Source: Owenia fusiformis | Taxonomy: Eukaryota; Annelida; Polychaeta; Sabellida; Oweniidae | NCBI GenBank assembly: GCA_903813345.2 | Contig: CAIIXF020000001.1 | Coordinates: 26,029,915-26,093,914, forward strand | Direction: 5' to 3' | Length of the DNA: 64,000 nt | Part shown: positions 48,788 to 62,100 of the stretch, one piece after another | How positions within the stretch are numbered: position 1 is the stretch's first letter | Layout: each line of letters begins with the position of its first letter | Position numbers and translations under genes: made by a program | The notes under the pieces: generated by a model | The model's database searches: none | What the model was told of the DNA's origin: nothing | Seen by the model: only the letters and a program-made list of their open reading frames with translations

Positions 48788-49268
48788 TACAGTGGAAATG
48801 AGATTACAATACTTTGTGAAAAGAAAAGACAGGTGTTTTACATTTTTCATGACCATTTATGGTTGATCTGAACTTTGTTATCAGCAGCAAAAGGAGTAAA
48901 AGCTCTCTTTCCATTGTCTTTTACATGGTCTGTGTTTGCCAAACTAGCTCATTTCCTTAAAAAAGTCAGTTGACATTCTGGATGCATTGGAATAGAAAAG
49001 GGTTGGCTGAATTTCCTTATAGCATAGACCCTGAATGGTTCCATGCCAGTATCTTATTTGCACTTTAGTTCTCCATGTATGTACTGACACACTGTTAAAA
49101 CATTGCAGTCAATCGGGATCAATCCTATTTCCCTGTTCTCATTTTTATTTTTATATATGTAATGCAAAACATCTAAATGATCAAAATAAAATGAACAAAG
49201 CAACAGTCAAGATTGTCTTGCCTTCTGATTTATTTTCAGATTTATCTTTTTCACTTAGCAACAGTAAC

Positions 49269-49375
49269 AAGGCATTAGCATGCAAATTGTCACCACCTGA
49301 CATTTGTTACAGACACCTAATGCCAAACTCCAAATATTGACCACCTGATGGCTTCATAAAAAAAGTTGGAGACCA
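49269..49375 (+). repeat. Interspersed repeat, family A, copy 4
   Basis: AAGGCATTAGCATGCAAATT, GTCACCACCTGACATTTGTT and AAAAAAGTTGGAGACCAAAT; the terminal GTCACCAC hairpin is missing or replaced. Confidence 0.65.
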
Positions 49376-50353
49376 AATAATAATAAAAGAAAAATATCAC
49401 GTGCAAATGAAAATTTGGAGATGACCAATTTAATACATGTCGCAAGATGTCAAAGCAATTAGCAGAGTTTAGTGATGGATAAACACGGCCAAAGGATTGC
49501 ACCATTCACTAACTATAAATACAAATACTTGATTTATAATTACTCTAGCTGCAAAAACAGCATTTTGCAGAAAAGATAAGAAAAAGCACAAAATAAGATG
49601 AAACAGTATAAAACCAATACAAAATAACAACTAGGAATTAATAATATTTGTAACAGAGAGACATTTAAGTTTAAAAAAATAGTACAAAACATAAAGTGCA
49701 AATTCATCAAATCTTTTAAAGGAAACACAAGGCAATTGTCCAATATAATGCCTAAGACAAGAAATTAGAAAAACGTAAGTAAAGTCATGCCAGACATCAC
49801 TGCTGTAGTTCCTAGTCATTAAAAAATCATAAATCATCAAAATATAAAATCATTAAACAGAAGTCACCTCATTTTGTCTGTTACTCTTGAAATTATGGTT
49901 TAAGTTATTAGTTATTAATGCTGATGGAATAATTTTAAGCCATTTTAAACAGGAATTTTTCTAAGAAAACTGCTGTGGCATCTATTAAAATCTATGGTTG
50001 CTTAACCGCATTAAAGAGTTTAAAGGCTATTTTTGACAGAAACTCCATTTATATGTGCGGCTTATTGTTTGAATGAGAGTCTTGTTACAAGGATCTAATA
50101 CTGGAACATTTGGAAATTATAAGATATTTATATCAAAATTACATGTATAAAAAATGACAACATCAAACAAATATGAACCCATATTGCCAAACTCAACAGA
50201 ATGTTATGATATTGAGGAAAGTTAAAATTGTACAAGATATTATCCACAAAATAAGCCAAAAAGCCCACCAATCCACACAAACAAAACAAGCCATAAAAGG
50301 TTTCCCCGCATCAGTCAACAAATATTTGGGTTGTGTTAAAAGTTAGCAAATTC

Positions 50354-50359
50354 TTTATT
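50354..50359 (-). terminator. Candidate poly(A) signal, cysteine-rich gene
   Basis: AATAAA on the minus strand about 105 bp past the stop codon. Confidence 0.5.
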
Positions 50360-50462
50360 TTAGGCCACAATGAGTGTACATGTAACATGGATTAAACCAA
50401 ATCAGTCCATTGTAATGAAAATCCACACAAAATAGTGAGTCTGAAGTCTGAAGTATTTTAAG

Positions 50463-53141
50463 TTATTTAACCACAAATTTTGCAAGGGACTTCTCAAAGA
50501 ACTCCCTGTCTGTCATGTCTGGTTTGAAGCAGTCTTTCCCTGAAGCTTCATCAATTTCACCAGACTTTTTAACCTTGAAATGTTGGCCATCATTGAGAGA
50601 TACCATGCCATTCTTATCAGTGGAAGGAACTGAATAGAGACCATGATGTTGTCCCGAGCTCACTGTCTCATTAAATTTTCCAGAGCACATGTAGGCTGAA
50701 ATGAAAGATCCTTATTGTACTATTTGTATTGTAAATTCACAATTTTTCTGTTGTTTTTGTTCTGCAGTTGAGCATATTTCCACCCCAATTTTTTTCTTTT
50801 TTTAATGTGAGAATTTAATATTTTAACCTTTATTGTATTGCATTTTTATATTCCTTGAGGTATAATGTCAACAAGTCATGATTTGAGTTTGAAGGTCAAT
50901 GGCATCAGCATGGTGTATGGGTGAAATAAAAACTTCACTCTGACTTCTTTGAGTCCCTTTTTATATAATCCTTGTGAGCTCTATTCAAGGAAAAGCAGAG
51001 ACTGGATCCAGCATTGAGATGTCTTTATCAATGTGAAATACAACTCACATGAGAATTGAACTCAAGTTAATGTAAAAGGTTGTAACACTGTCAAGGGAAC
51101 AATATAAAATTACTGAACTTAACCAGTCCAAAGGCTGACTGTATACAATCAGTGCCCTATTATGACTTCAACATGAAAAACTTTTGAAAGACTCATTTCT
51201 TACTTTCTTACACTATTCATCACATTTACTTATAAGTTCTGCTATCACAGACACCAAACTAATATATGAATATATATTTATCTTACATAGAAATCCAGAT
51301 GTTTGGCGACCTCCAATATCTGATATTTTCACATCAAGATGGTGTTTCTTTGTTTTCTTGATGAAGACCGTTAGGATCTTCCCAACCTTAACTTCAGCTA
51401 CTCCATAGCCATTAATCCTCACTCTAACCAATGGTTCTGTATCCAGATAAAACCTTTTGATAGAAGAAACAATAAACTCATTCATCAGTTCTATTCTTAG
51501 CACTGTTATTTTACCTTAGTTAGAGATCGTAAATTCCAATTTGATTTCTTGAGGTTTTTTTGTAAAGAAGATTAGAAGTTGAAGAACTGAAAAGGTATTA
51601 TCAACTGGTATATTTTGGTTGTATACTATATAGAGTCTACACTAACCTAAGATTGTCCTCCAAATTTTCAGGCCATTCCAATGGGTGACCATGTATAACT
51701 ACATGATTAAGATTTGCCACCAATTCTTTAAAGTTGTCTTTTCCCCTGTGACTTACAGTGACTTGATCTAGGAATTTCACCAATTCCTCACCATTTACAC
51801 CTGCATTTTGGGCATTTTTGAAAGCTCATTATTTTTCACTATACAAGTGTCTAATCCATCTATTTTTAAAATTGTTAGCGACTATAATCATTAAGTTGTC
51901 TACTGACTTTGAAGTTCAGAAAAAGTGTTGTTGCAAATTTTTAAAAGCAAACCTTTAGTCTCTTTGTCTAACTTCATCGCCTCATCCTTAGTCATAAATT
52001 TGGCAGTTACAACAGTGCCTATTGTAAGGGTAAAGCAAAAAATAGTTTTTATATTAAATGTTTTCAGAGTTTGCTACTCTAATAATTCATGAAACCGCCT
52101 GCCATGTATGTACATGTAGTTCAGTGTAATTTGGTTTATTCCCATTTCGCCCCTTCCCATTTCGCCCCTCATTTATTCCCATTTCGCCCCTTCCCAATTG
52201 GCCCCTTTCCCAATTGGCCCCTTTCCCATTTGGCCCCTTTCCCATTTTGCCCCTTTGCCATTTCACCCCTTTCTCGTGTTGCCCCCTTCCCATATTGCCC
52301 CTTCCCATGTCGCCCCTTCCCATTTCACCCCTTTCCCATTTCGCCCCTTCCCATCTCACCCCTTCCCATTTCACCCCTCATTTATTCCCATTTCGCCCCT
52401 TCCCAATTGGCCCCTTCCCATTTCGCCCCTCATCTATTCCCATTTCGCCCCTTCCTAATTGGCCCTTTCCCATTTCGCCCCTGTTCCATTTTGGTAGGGG
52501 CGAAATGGGAAGGGGCAAAATGGGAAGTGGCGAAATGGGAATGAATGAGGGGCAAAATAGGAAAGGGGCCAATTGTGAAGGGGCGAAATGGGAATAAATG
52601 AGGGGCGCAATGAGAAGGAGCGAAATGGGAAGGGGCCAATTGGGAAGGGGCGAAATGGGAAGGGGCGAAGGGGGAATGAGGGGCGAAATGGGAAGGGGGC
52701 ATAATGGGACGGGGGCGAAATGGAAGAGGGGCGAAATGGGAAAGGGGCAATTTGGGAAAGGGGCAAAATGGGAAGGGGTGAAATGGGTAGGGACGAAATG
52801 GGAAGGGGCCAAATGGGAATAAATGAGGGGCCAAATGGGAAGGGGCAAAGTGGGAAGGGGCGAAATGGGAAGACACCGTGTAATTTAGGTCATGTGACAA
52901 AAATGCAAATGGCTTCTTGGGGCTGACAAAATAACTTACTTAAATCATTACAAATATAATTAGAACACACAATGTTCCTTTTTTCATATACATGTATGTC
53001 CTAATCTTATAATAAAAGAAACAGTACCAGTGTCATTGTCAGTGAAGAATTCATAGGTTTTTCCAGGAGTCCCAAATGCCTCGATACAGAGCAATGAATC
53101 AGTGCCTTCCATTCCACATCTGACATGGGGGTCCCCGACAA
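50463..53141 (-). CDS. C-terminal ITIH-C/VWD-like domain, exons 13-17
   Basis: About 213 residues. The start VVGDPHVRC, then LLCIEAFGTPGKTYEFFTD and DTGTVVTAKF, match the pattern of inter-alpha-trypsin inhibitor heavy-chain C-termini (DPHF, then LCF-I--PG---L--D--TG--V-G). Later come VRVRINGYGVAEVKVGK, a basic strand VFIKKTKKHHLDVKISD, SGFLSYMCSGKF, and a tail ending EFFEKSLAKFVVK. GDPH also opens von Willebrand D domains, so VWD is the alternative. The ITIH resemblance rests on pattern only. Confidence 0.55.
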
Positions 53142-56100
53142 CTAAACATATTTAATTTGATAAGTGCCACCTCATTGGTTGATTAAAGAGTGTATAATAT
53201 TACACTTCTTGTAAAGGGTAGTGAATGGTCTTTTAAGACATACTACGTTTAAGCCATACATTGCCGATTTAGGCAATTTATGGCTTATTCTAAATTTAGC
53301 AATAACCTCGATGTGGCAATTCAGGATTTTTAGAATTTGCATGCAAAATCAAAAGCAAAATGTTTTTAATTTCAACTTAACAATTTTACAAAAGGTTGGT
53401 TCATCTGACAAAAAGTTATTTCTGCATTGACTAAACAATAACAGCTAAAATTGGATAATACATACATGTATTGTATGTGCAAATGAAACATAATAGTAAT
53501 TGTAAGTTTGCCACGTACCACACATGCTTGATCTGCATGTCTCTGGAATACCAGTTATCGCGTTTGTTGTACAGTCAGTATTCGCTACACAGCCTGAAAA
53601 TCAAATCATACAAAACTTAATCAAACTAAATCAAACCTACAAAATGTACAAAAATGTCAAAAGTGTTTCTATGTTTTTCTGGTCTACCAGTAGTTGGGAA
53701 TATAAATTCTGCTGTGTGTTTTGTTCAATGTGGAGGGGCTTCAAAAAAGTTCTGATTATATTAGTTCATTCAATAAGATTAGATCAGATCATTTGACAAG
53801 ATTAGTTAATTTGTCTATCCTTGGAAGTTTTCCTCAACTGTCAAGTGTTGTTCTCTGTTCTTCACATTCCTGACCTAAATTGGCCAAAATATGTCAATTT
53901 TTATGATATCCTCATTTTCAAGTGGGTGCAAATGGATTTTCAGGAAGGTGTAAGCCTATTTTCAAGATCTCAAAAGGGGCAGCACCCACAGGATATCACG
54001 AATATAACATGTGTTTATTTTATGAAATATAAAGAAAACTCTATTTACCACAAACTAAGTCACTGTTACAAACTCTGCCATCTCCAGTATTGCCATCATT
54101 GCAGAAAAAACTATCTGGTAACTGATTAAAGAGGTTTATGAAGCATCCTTTAAAATTCAGAAATAGACAATATAAGTAATGAAGAATTGAAGAATTCCCC
54201 AGCTTTTGAAGAACTTGAAGCTTGGAAGATGATGCAATCTTTGCAATGATATACTCCAAAATACTTTCCATGAGCCTTACTGCAGAGGGATCTACAAGTA
54301 TTAGGTTGGATATGCAAAGGGCTGGGAGTTGTATGTAGAATGAATTGGGGGAGTTTTTTCATGCATTTTGGTAATGTTTTTCATCTAAAAAACATCAATA
54401 TACTTTAAAACATTTTATTGACTATAAGATAGCACCATATAATCCAAAAAATATTTCTAATTTTCGAGGATTATCTGTGGATTAACACCCAGGTATTTTG
54501 ATTTTTCAAACTTCAGAGGGCTACATATCATCATTGATAATTAATGCTTTTGAATAATAAAAATGCTGTTTTAAATAGGTTTCACAAATGCCAATAAAGT
54601 GAAGACGTTCCTTAATCCCTAGAATATTCTGTTGGAGGAAATTCCCATAGAAATCCAATGGTACAGTTCCAAGCAGATTTTGAGATAACAGGAAAGTAAA
54701 TCTGTAATACACACCTCATTGGGTTGGGATATAAATCAACAAAAAAATGTGCACATAAGATGTACAATACAATGTGGTATTCTTATATTTTTTCAAGGAC
54801 AATCTCTTAACTTTGTTAAAATTATATTTAAACACATAGAGTAGCAAGCCCCGTAAATATATTCCAAATATATCAACAATGGAGCATGTTATGTAGAAAT
54901 CTGCCCACTACTATTTGAGTTATATGCTGGATGGACAGACAGATGGACGGGAGATTCACTATATCACTAACAAAACATTAATATCAACCATTATCATTAT
55001 TGAATTTTGATGGTCCCTTACCACATTTATCAATGGCACAGAAAGATCCCCTGGCTGCAGAATTAGAACCACTTGAGCAATCACCTGATGTAGTACAACC
55101 TAAAAGTATTGAATATTATGAGATAGTATTGCTATATCAGACACCAAATATCTAAACATAGTGCTGTTTATATAATGTGTAACATTATAAGTATAATATT
55201 GTAAGTGTAATATGGCACCTATGCCACAAAATTTTGTTCACTGGCTTGTCTTAAATAATATTCTAACAGAATGAACTGATTGTTGTAAATAGAAAGTAAT
55301 ACTGTGACATATTGTACAAAGTATCAATTATTATTCGAGGCAAAGCGTTTTATTGCTGAATAAATCAGATTATAGATGACCGCTGTAATCATAAATGTTG
55401 TGAAAATGTACATTTTATAACTTAAAGACCCACTTTGCATATTTTCAACATTTTTGATTTAAAACATGCACTTTGTCAAAAATGTGCATGCACTACTAAT
55501 GATCTCTGAACTTCAAATGGTGTTTTCTATGTGAGTCATTTTTTTCTTGGTTCAATATTAAAGCAAATCAAGCTTTGTGTCATATTTGAGTGAGTGTGGG
55601 AGTAACATGTTTCAATGATTTTTTTTTTTTTCTTCTTAATACGTATAGTGGGCCTTTAAGCAATATTCTGTTCATACATTTAATCCCTCACTTTTGCTAC
55701 ATCCATGTAAGTCCATTTCAAAGAATTACATTGGTAATTCTCTGGGTTCTTAAAAAAACAAATTCCAAACTGAATTAAACATTAAACAAGACTATATTCT
55801 CTAACTTTGAGCCAAACTATAATCTGCAACTTAACTTTCCCACCAAACTTAAAATTACAGGCAGGTCCTGACTTTATGTGAAAGTAACTAATTGGGGAAC
55901 AGTGATTTAAAACTTGTCAAAGTTAAGATACCCTCGTTAGGGAAAATACTTGAAAAGCCCTGAGCACTTAACTGTGTCAATCCGAACATGTAGAATGAGA
56001 AAAAATTGAAAAATTAAAATGCATGATGAACATACCACATACTGAGTTGACACATTTGAAACCATATCTCTCAATGTCACAGTCACTGTCAGTTGTACAG

Positions 56101-59100
56101 CCTACAATAAGAGAAACATGGAATACATCAATGCCTGGATGTCACAGTCACTGTCAGTTGTACAGCCTACAATAAGAGAAACATGAAATACATCAATGCC
56201 TGGATGTCACAGTCACTGTCAGTTGTACAGCCTACAATAAGAGAAACATGGAATACATCAATGCCTGGATGTCACAGTCACTGTCAGTTGTACAGCCTAC
56301 AATAAGAGAAACATAGAATACATCAATGCCTGGATGTCACAGTCCCTGTCGGTTGTACAGCCTACAATAAGAGACACATGGAATACATCAATGCCTGGAT
56401 GTCACAGTCACTGTCAGTTGTACAGCCTACAATCAGAGAAACATGGAATACATCAATGCCTGGATGTCACAGTCACTGTCATGTGTACAGCCTACAATAA
56501 GAGAAACATGGAATACATCAATGCCTGGATGTCACAGTCCCTGTCGGTTGTACAGCCTACAATAAGAGAAACATGGAATACATCAATGCCTGGATGTCAC
56601 AGTCCCTGTCGGTTGTACAGCCTACAATAAGAGAAACATGGAATACATCAATGCCTGGATGTCACAGTCCCTGTCGGTTGTACAGCCTACAATAAGAGAC
56701 ACATGGAATACATCAATACCTGGATGTCACGGTCACTGTCAGTTGTACAGCCTACAATCAGAGAAACATGGAATACATCAATGCCTGGATGTCACAGTCA
56801 CTGTCATGTGTACAGCCTACAATAAGAGAAACATGGAATACATCAATGCCTGGATGTCACGGTCACTGTCAGTTGTACAGCCTACAATCAGAGAAACATG
56901 GAATACATCAATGCCTGGATGTCACAGTCACTGTCAGTTGTACAGCCTACAATAAGAGAAACATGGAATACATCAATAAGAGAAACATGGAATACATTAA
57001 TGCCTGGATGCCACAGTCACTGTCAGTTGTACAGCCTACAATAAGAGAAACATGGAATACATCAATGCCTGGATGTCACAGTCACTGTCAGTTGTACAGC
57101 CTACAATAAGAGAAACATGGAATACATCAATGCTTGGATGTCACAGTCACTGTCAGTTATACAGCCTACAATAAGAGAAACATGGAATACATCAATGCCT
57201 GGATGTCACAGTCACTGTCAGTTGTACAGCCTACAATAAGAGAAACAAGGAATACATCAATGCTTGGATGTCACAGTCACTGTCAGTTGTACAGCCTACA
57301 ATAAGAAACATGGAATACATCAGTGCCTGGATGTCACAGTCACTGTCAGTTGTACAGCCTACAATAAGAGAAACATGGAATACACCAATGCCTGGATGTC
57401 ATAGTCACTGTCAGTTGTACAGCCTACAACAAGAGAAACATGGAATACATCAATGCCTGGATGTCACAGTCACTGTCAGTTGTACAGCCTATAATAAGAG
57501 AAACATAGAATACATCAATGCCTGGATGTCACAGTCACTGTCAGTTGTACAGCCTACAATAAGAGAAACATAGAATACATCAATGCCTGGATGTCACAGT
57601 CACTGTCAGTTGTACAGCCTACAATAAGAAACATGGAATACATCAGTGCCTGGATGTCACAGTCACTGTCAGTTGTACAGCCTACAATAAGAAACATGGA
57701 ATACATCAGTGCCTGGATGTCACAGTCACTGTCAGTTGTACAGCCTACAATAAGAGAAACATGGAATACACCAATGCCTGGATGTCACAGTCACTGTCAG
57801 TTGTACAGCCTACAATAAGAAACATGGAATACATCAGTGCCTGGATGTCACAGTCACTGTCAGTTGTACAGCCTACAATAAGAGAAACATGGAATACACC
57901 AATGCCTGGATGTCACAGTCACTGTCAGTTGTACAGCCTACTATAAGAGAAACATGGAATACATCAATGCCTGGATGTCACAGTCACTGTCAGTAGTACA
58001 GCCTACAACAAGAGAAACATGGAATACATCAATGCCTGGATGTCACAGTCACTGTCAGTAGTACAGCCTACAATAAGAGAAACATGGAATACACCAATGC
58101 CTGGATGTCACAGTCCCTGTCAGTTGTACAGCCTACAATAAGAGAAACATGAAATACACAAATGCCTGGATGTCACAGTCACTGTCAGTTGTACAGCCTA
58201 CAATAAGAGAAACATGGAATACATCAATGCCTGGATGTCACAGTCACTGTCAGTTGTACAGCCTACAATAAGAGAAACATAGAATACATCAATGCCTGGA
58301 TGTCACAGTCACTGTCAGTTGTACAGCCTACAATAAGAGAAACATAGAATACATCAATGCCTGAATATCTTACTTTTTGGAATTTCAATGTAAAATAAAA
58401 ATACCTTTAGAGACTTCAATGAATGGAGTTTCCTACAAATAATTGAGGCTTTAAGCAATGCACATAAGATCGAACGGGAAACCTGTAAGTATAAATCGCC
58501 CTATACAAATGCATGTAGTTTTCTCACAAAAACAATCGTTCGGTTTACTTCGTCCGTTACTTGACTACACATCATCGTGTACTTTGCTGATAGTAAAACA
58601 GATGGTTTTCAATGATACATATTTAAACATGCTCGTTTCTTAAGATATTTGAAGCTAAAACATGTATGACATACATCACTTTCATCAGAGCATTATACTA
58701 TGCATCGAAATCCAAATTGCCAGCATAGTATTCAAAAGACATGAGTATAATGATTCCAGTTGCCACCAACGTGAAATTGCAAATCTCCCGTTCTAAACAC
58801 AGATCTGAAACTGATAGGGTATCTGAAGTAGACTAAGTAGTGCTTGTTTTGTCTACGAGCTATATACATTACTGTATAAATTCATTGGTTTTGCGTTCAC
58901 GGTTAAGTTGTGAAAAATATAGCTAGCTTAAACTCTCAACTTTACAAATATTTCTTACCACATGCACCTCCACTGCATACAGCACCTCTGTAATTGGGAA
59001 ACTGATTTGTATTACTGCAGTCACTATTGGTGTTGCATACTGTAAAAGCGAAGCATTCAATTCATTTGCTAAGTACAGTAAAACCTGTCTTAATGAACAT

Positions 59101-62100
59101 CTCTCTCTCTAGTGAATACATGTCTCTACTGGACGCCCTTCCTCTGCACATACTCTAATGACTTCTGTATACATTTCCCTCTTTGTAATGAACACCTACC
59201 AACATTGAACGTTTTTCTATTGCAAAAATGTTCAATATACACAGGTTTTACTGTAGTTAATATTCATAACAACTAAAAATAAATAGTACCGTGGGTACTG
59301 GGCTCACATGGTGTTGCTCAAAAGTGAATAATGCCTAAAATAGCAGAAAAAAAAAAAAAAAAAAAGGATATAATTTTTTTGCCGATTTTTTGTAACAAAA
59401 TTATTTCATACAACCACTCTTTACATTGACATGGCTTTTTACAATGCAGGATGCCTGAAATTATTTGTAAAGCTAGAAAATGGGCTTTTAAAACAAATGG
59501 TCCAAAATTGGATTTCACGAAACAAAATTGGTGGCCATTTTGAAAATAGGCGAGCTTTGAACCAGGAGTCATAGGGGGCTTTTCTATATTGATGTTGAAC
59601 AAAAATAACTTAAAACAAGAATCCTTTCGACAGAGGTTTTAAAACAGGCCAATTCTTGACAGACAGATGGATGGACAGGTGGACAAACAGACGGACAAGT
59701 GAGTGATTGCAATAGCTCACCATGTGAGCTAATAATGACACAATATTAGGGCCTAATAAGAAACTTTTAACTTGCACAATGAAGCTAAGGTCATAGTATT
59801 ATAAGACCCTTTTAAAGTGTGCAATGGAACTAAGGTCATCCCTTATAACTTGGACAACATAGGCAAGGTCATATGTGACCCTCTTAACTAGCTGTGCAAT
59901 GAATCTAAGGTCATATAGGACACTTGTAATTTCCAAAATATAGCTAAGGTCATATGCGACCCTTATAACAGTGCAATGAAGCTAAGGTATATAAGATCCA
60001 TAGAATATGAAACAAGGCATTAACATGAAAAATGTCAAACCCCGAACACAGTCCACAAAAAATCAGAGATTACAACAATATGTCACCACTTGTGGTAGTG
60101 ACATAAAAAACTATGTATAACAGGCCGATTAACAATACTTGAAAGTCAAGCTAAAAACCTGTAAATGTATGTTTAGTATCTTCATTACTTCTGTGACATT
60201 CTGTATAGAAAAATCATACAGCCTCACTTACCACATTTCCCAGCAGTACATACTGGTCCATTTGAGCCGCGACCCTTTGCTCCCTCACAATCAGCATTTG
60301 TAGAACATCCACAAGTAAATGTAGTTGTGCTGCAAACTGGTCCATTCGCATTCTGACGACATGTATGATCGTTTAAACATTCCACTAGAAAAACATTAAG
60401 ACTATTACTATGTGATGTCATAACATGATGTCATAATTAAATATATACAATAGCTCATCTGTGAGATAATAAGGTGAATTTTAGCTGGTGACCTTGCCTT
60501 GGCACTCCATTCCTTTTTGCATCCTTTGGTAAGTGCCTGGGGCTTCTTTTAACCCTATTATCAACCCTAAATGTATTTGTTTATTCAATTTTATATTATG
60601 TCCATGGATATCCATTTTCCATATATCCTCCACTGTCTCTGCTATGCATTAATAAACTTCACACGATTCTTGACCATTAATCTTTCATCATTTCTACGAA
60701 TGATTGATTGATAGCATCATATTCAGTTATTTTGCAGAAGTTGATGTGATTAAATCCTGACCTAAACAATGAACTTAACATTTATTAATTGCATCATATT
60801 ACAACAGTATTGTTGCAGTTGAACAGTTGACTGAAATTGAAATTCTCTATATCCCCCAAACTTAACTATTAACTGAATAAAATGTGCTGATTGTGGCTGT
60901 AAAGTTATGACATATACTTTACACCCAAATTTTCTCCTAGCACATTGTAATATGCTATACCTATGCAAATAATGGTAAAAGAAAGATGTTTAAACAAGTC
61001 TGCTTTCATAGAAATGTGTAACAATTTTTCATAAAAAATATCAAAATTAAATACTATAGCTACCAAATTCAACTCAGCACAATCAATGAACATGACACAA
61101 TATGCTCTATTGTATTTTTTCGAAGAGTCTTATATTACATGTACAGTATACAATCGTATGTTCTCTTACCACATTCCCCTAGATGACAATATGGCAGAGG
61201 ATCAGTTATATCCTCACAGTGCTTATTCCTCTCACAACCTACAAAAGCCAAATCAAATTTTAACAGGGCCAATAATGCTGAATTCAGCCTCGGCCCTGTC
61301 ATTTGTAGCTCATATTGTATAGTAAAATAAAGGAACCATAAAAACTAAAGAAATTTAATCACTCAATTTGGTTGCTAAGATTCTACGATCAAAGTAACTA
61401 AAATAAATTAAACCTTGATTTAACCTGGACCTCAATTCTGTTGTTTTTCTTTTGAGATATTATCTGAACAGACTAGACTGCAAAACTCACCGCATCGACT
61501 ATTCATACATTTGTAACCTCCCTTGACAAGATTACATTCAGCACGATTTTTGTCTCTGTTACAACCTATCGAAGGAAAATTATAAATCTCCATTATGAAC
61601 TGAGTGAATTCCAGCAGTTGCTCATATAGACAGTGCATAAATATGTTACTATTTCACTCATAATCAAATATCTAGAAATTATATATCTTCACAGAACATC
61701 TATGGTCATTGCTTAGTTTGGTAGCATTTGTGGCTAAAAATTTCTTATATTGCAACTGATTATACTGTACAGTAGTATCTTTATTATGTAATAGGCTACA
61801 ATAAACACCGAGCAGAATTATAACATAAGGACAAGTTTTCCCTGGTCATTTTGTCAATCCATATGCCGAATTATTCCTTTTAATTATTGACTTAAGCACC
61901 ACCTTGTATAGGCTAATAAGAACTTCAAAGGAATGTGCCTTTTTGTTTTGCCACATTTTATTCCTGTATATTCATCTTTGAGTGTTAGAAAAGTCCTACC
62001 ACATTTGTTATTGACACAAGTGAGGCCATTGAAGGATACACCACAATCTGCGTCAACATTGCAACCTGAAAGAACAAGTAGGCACTTCATTACTACATTA

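Larger units (their letters stand above)
48631..50462. other. Convergent interval between UreG and the cysteine-rich gene
   Basis: 1.8 kb holding the 3' UTRs of both genes, their candidate poly(A) signals and one family A repeat. No further gene is seen; open frames at 49.0-49.8 kb are AT-rich chance frames. Confidence 0.6.

Noticed and set aside
52087-52926. Overlapping open frames of 68-156 codons on both strands (FAPSHFAP- and KWEGAKWE-type products)
   Set aside because: They are products of a 15-bp repeat whose period keeps frames open; they lie in an intron and overlap in all directions.
56334-57946. Series of plus-strand frames repeating MEYINAWMSQSLSVVQPT
   Set aside because: Translation of the 65-bp minisatellite antisense to the cysteine-rich gene; the real exon edge explains the repeat.
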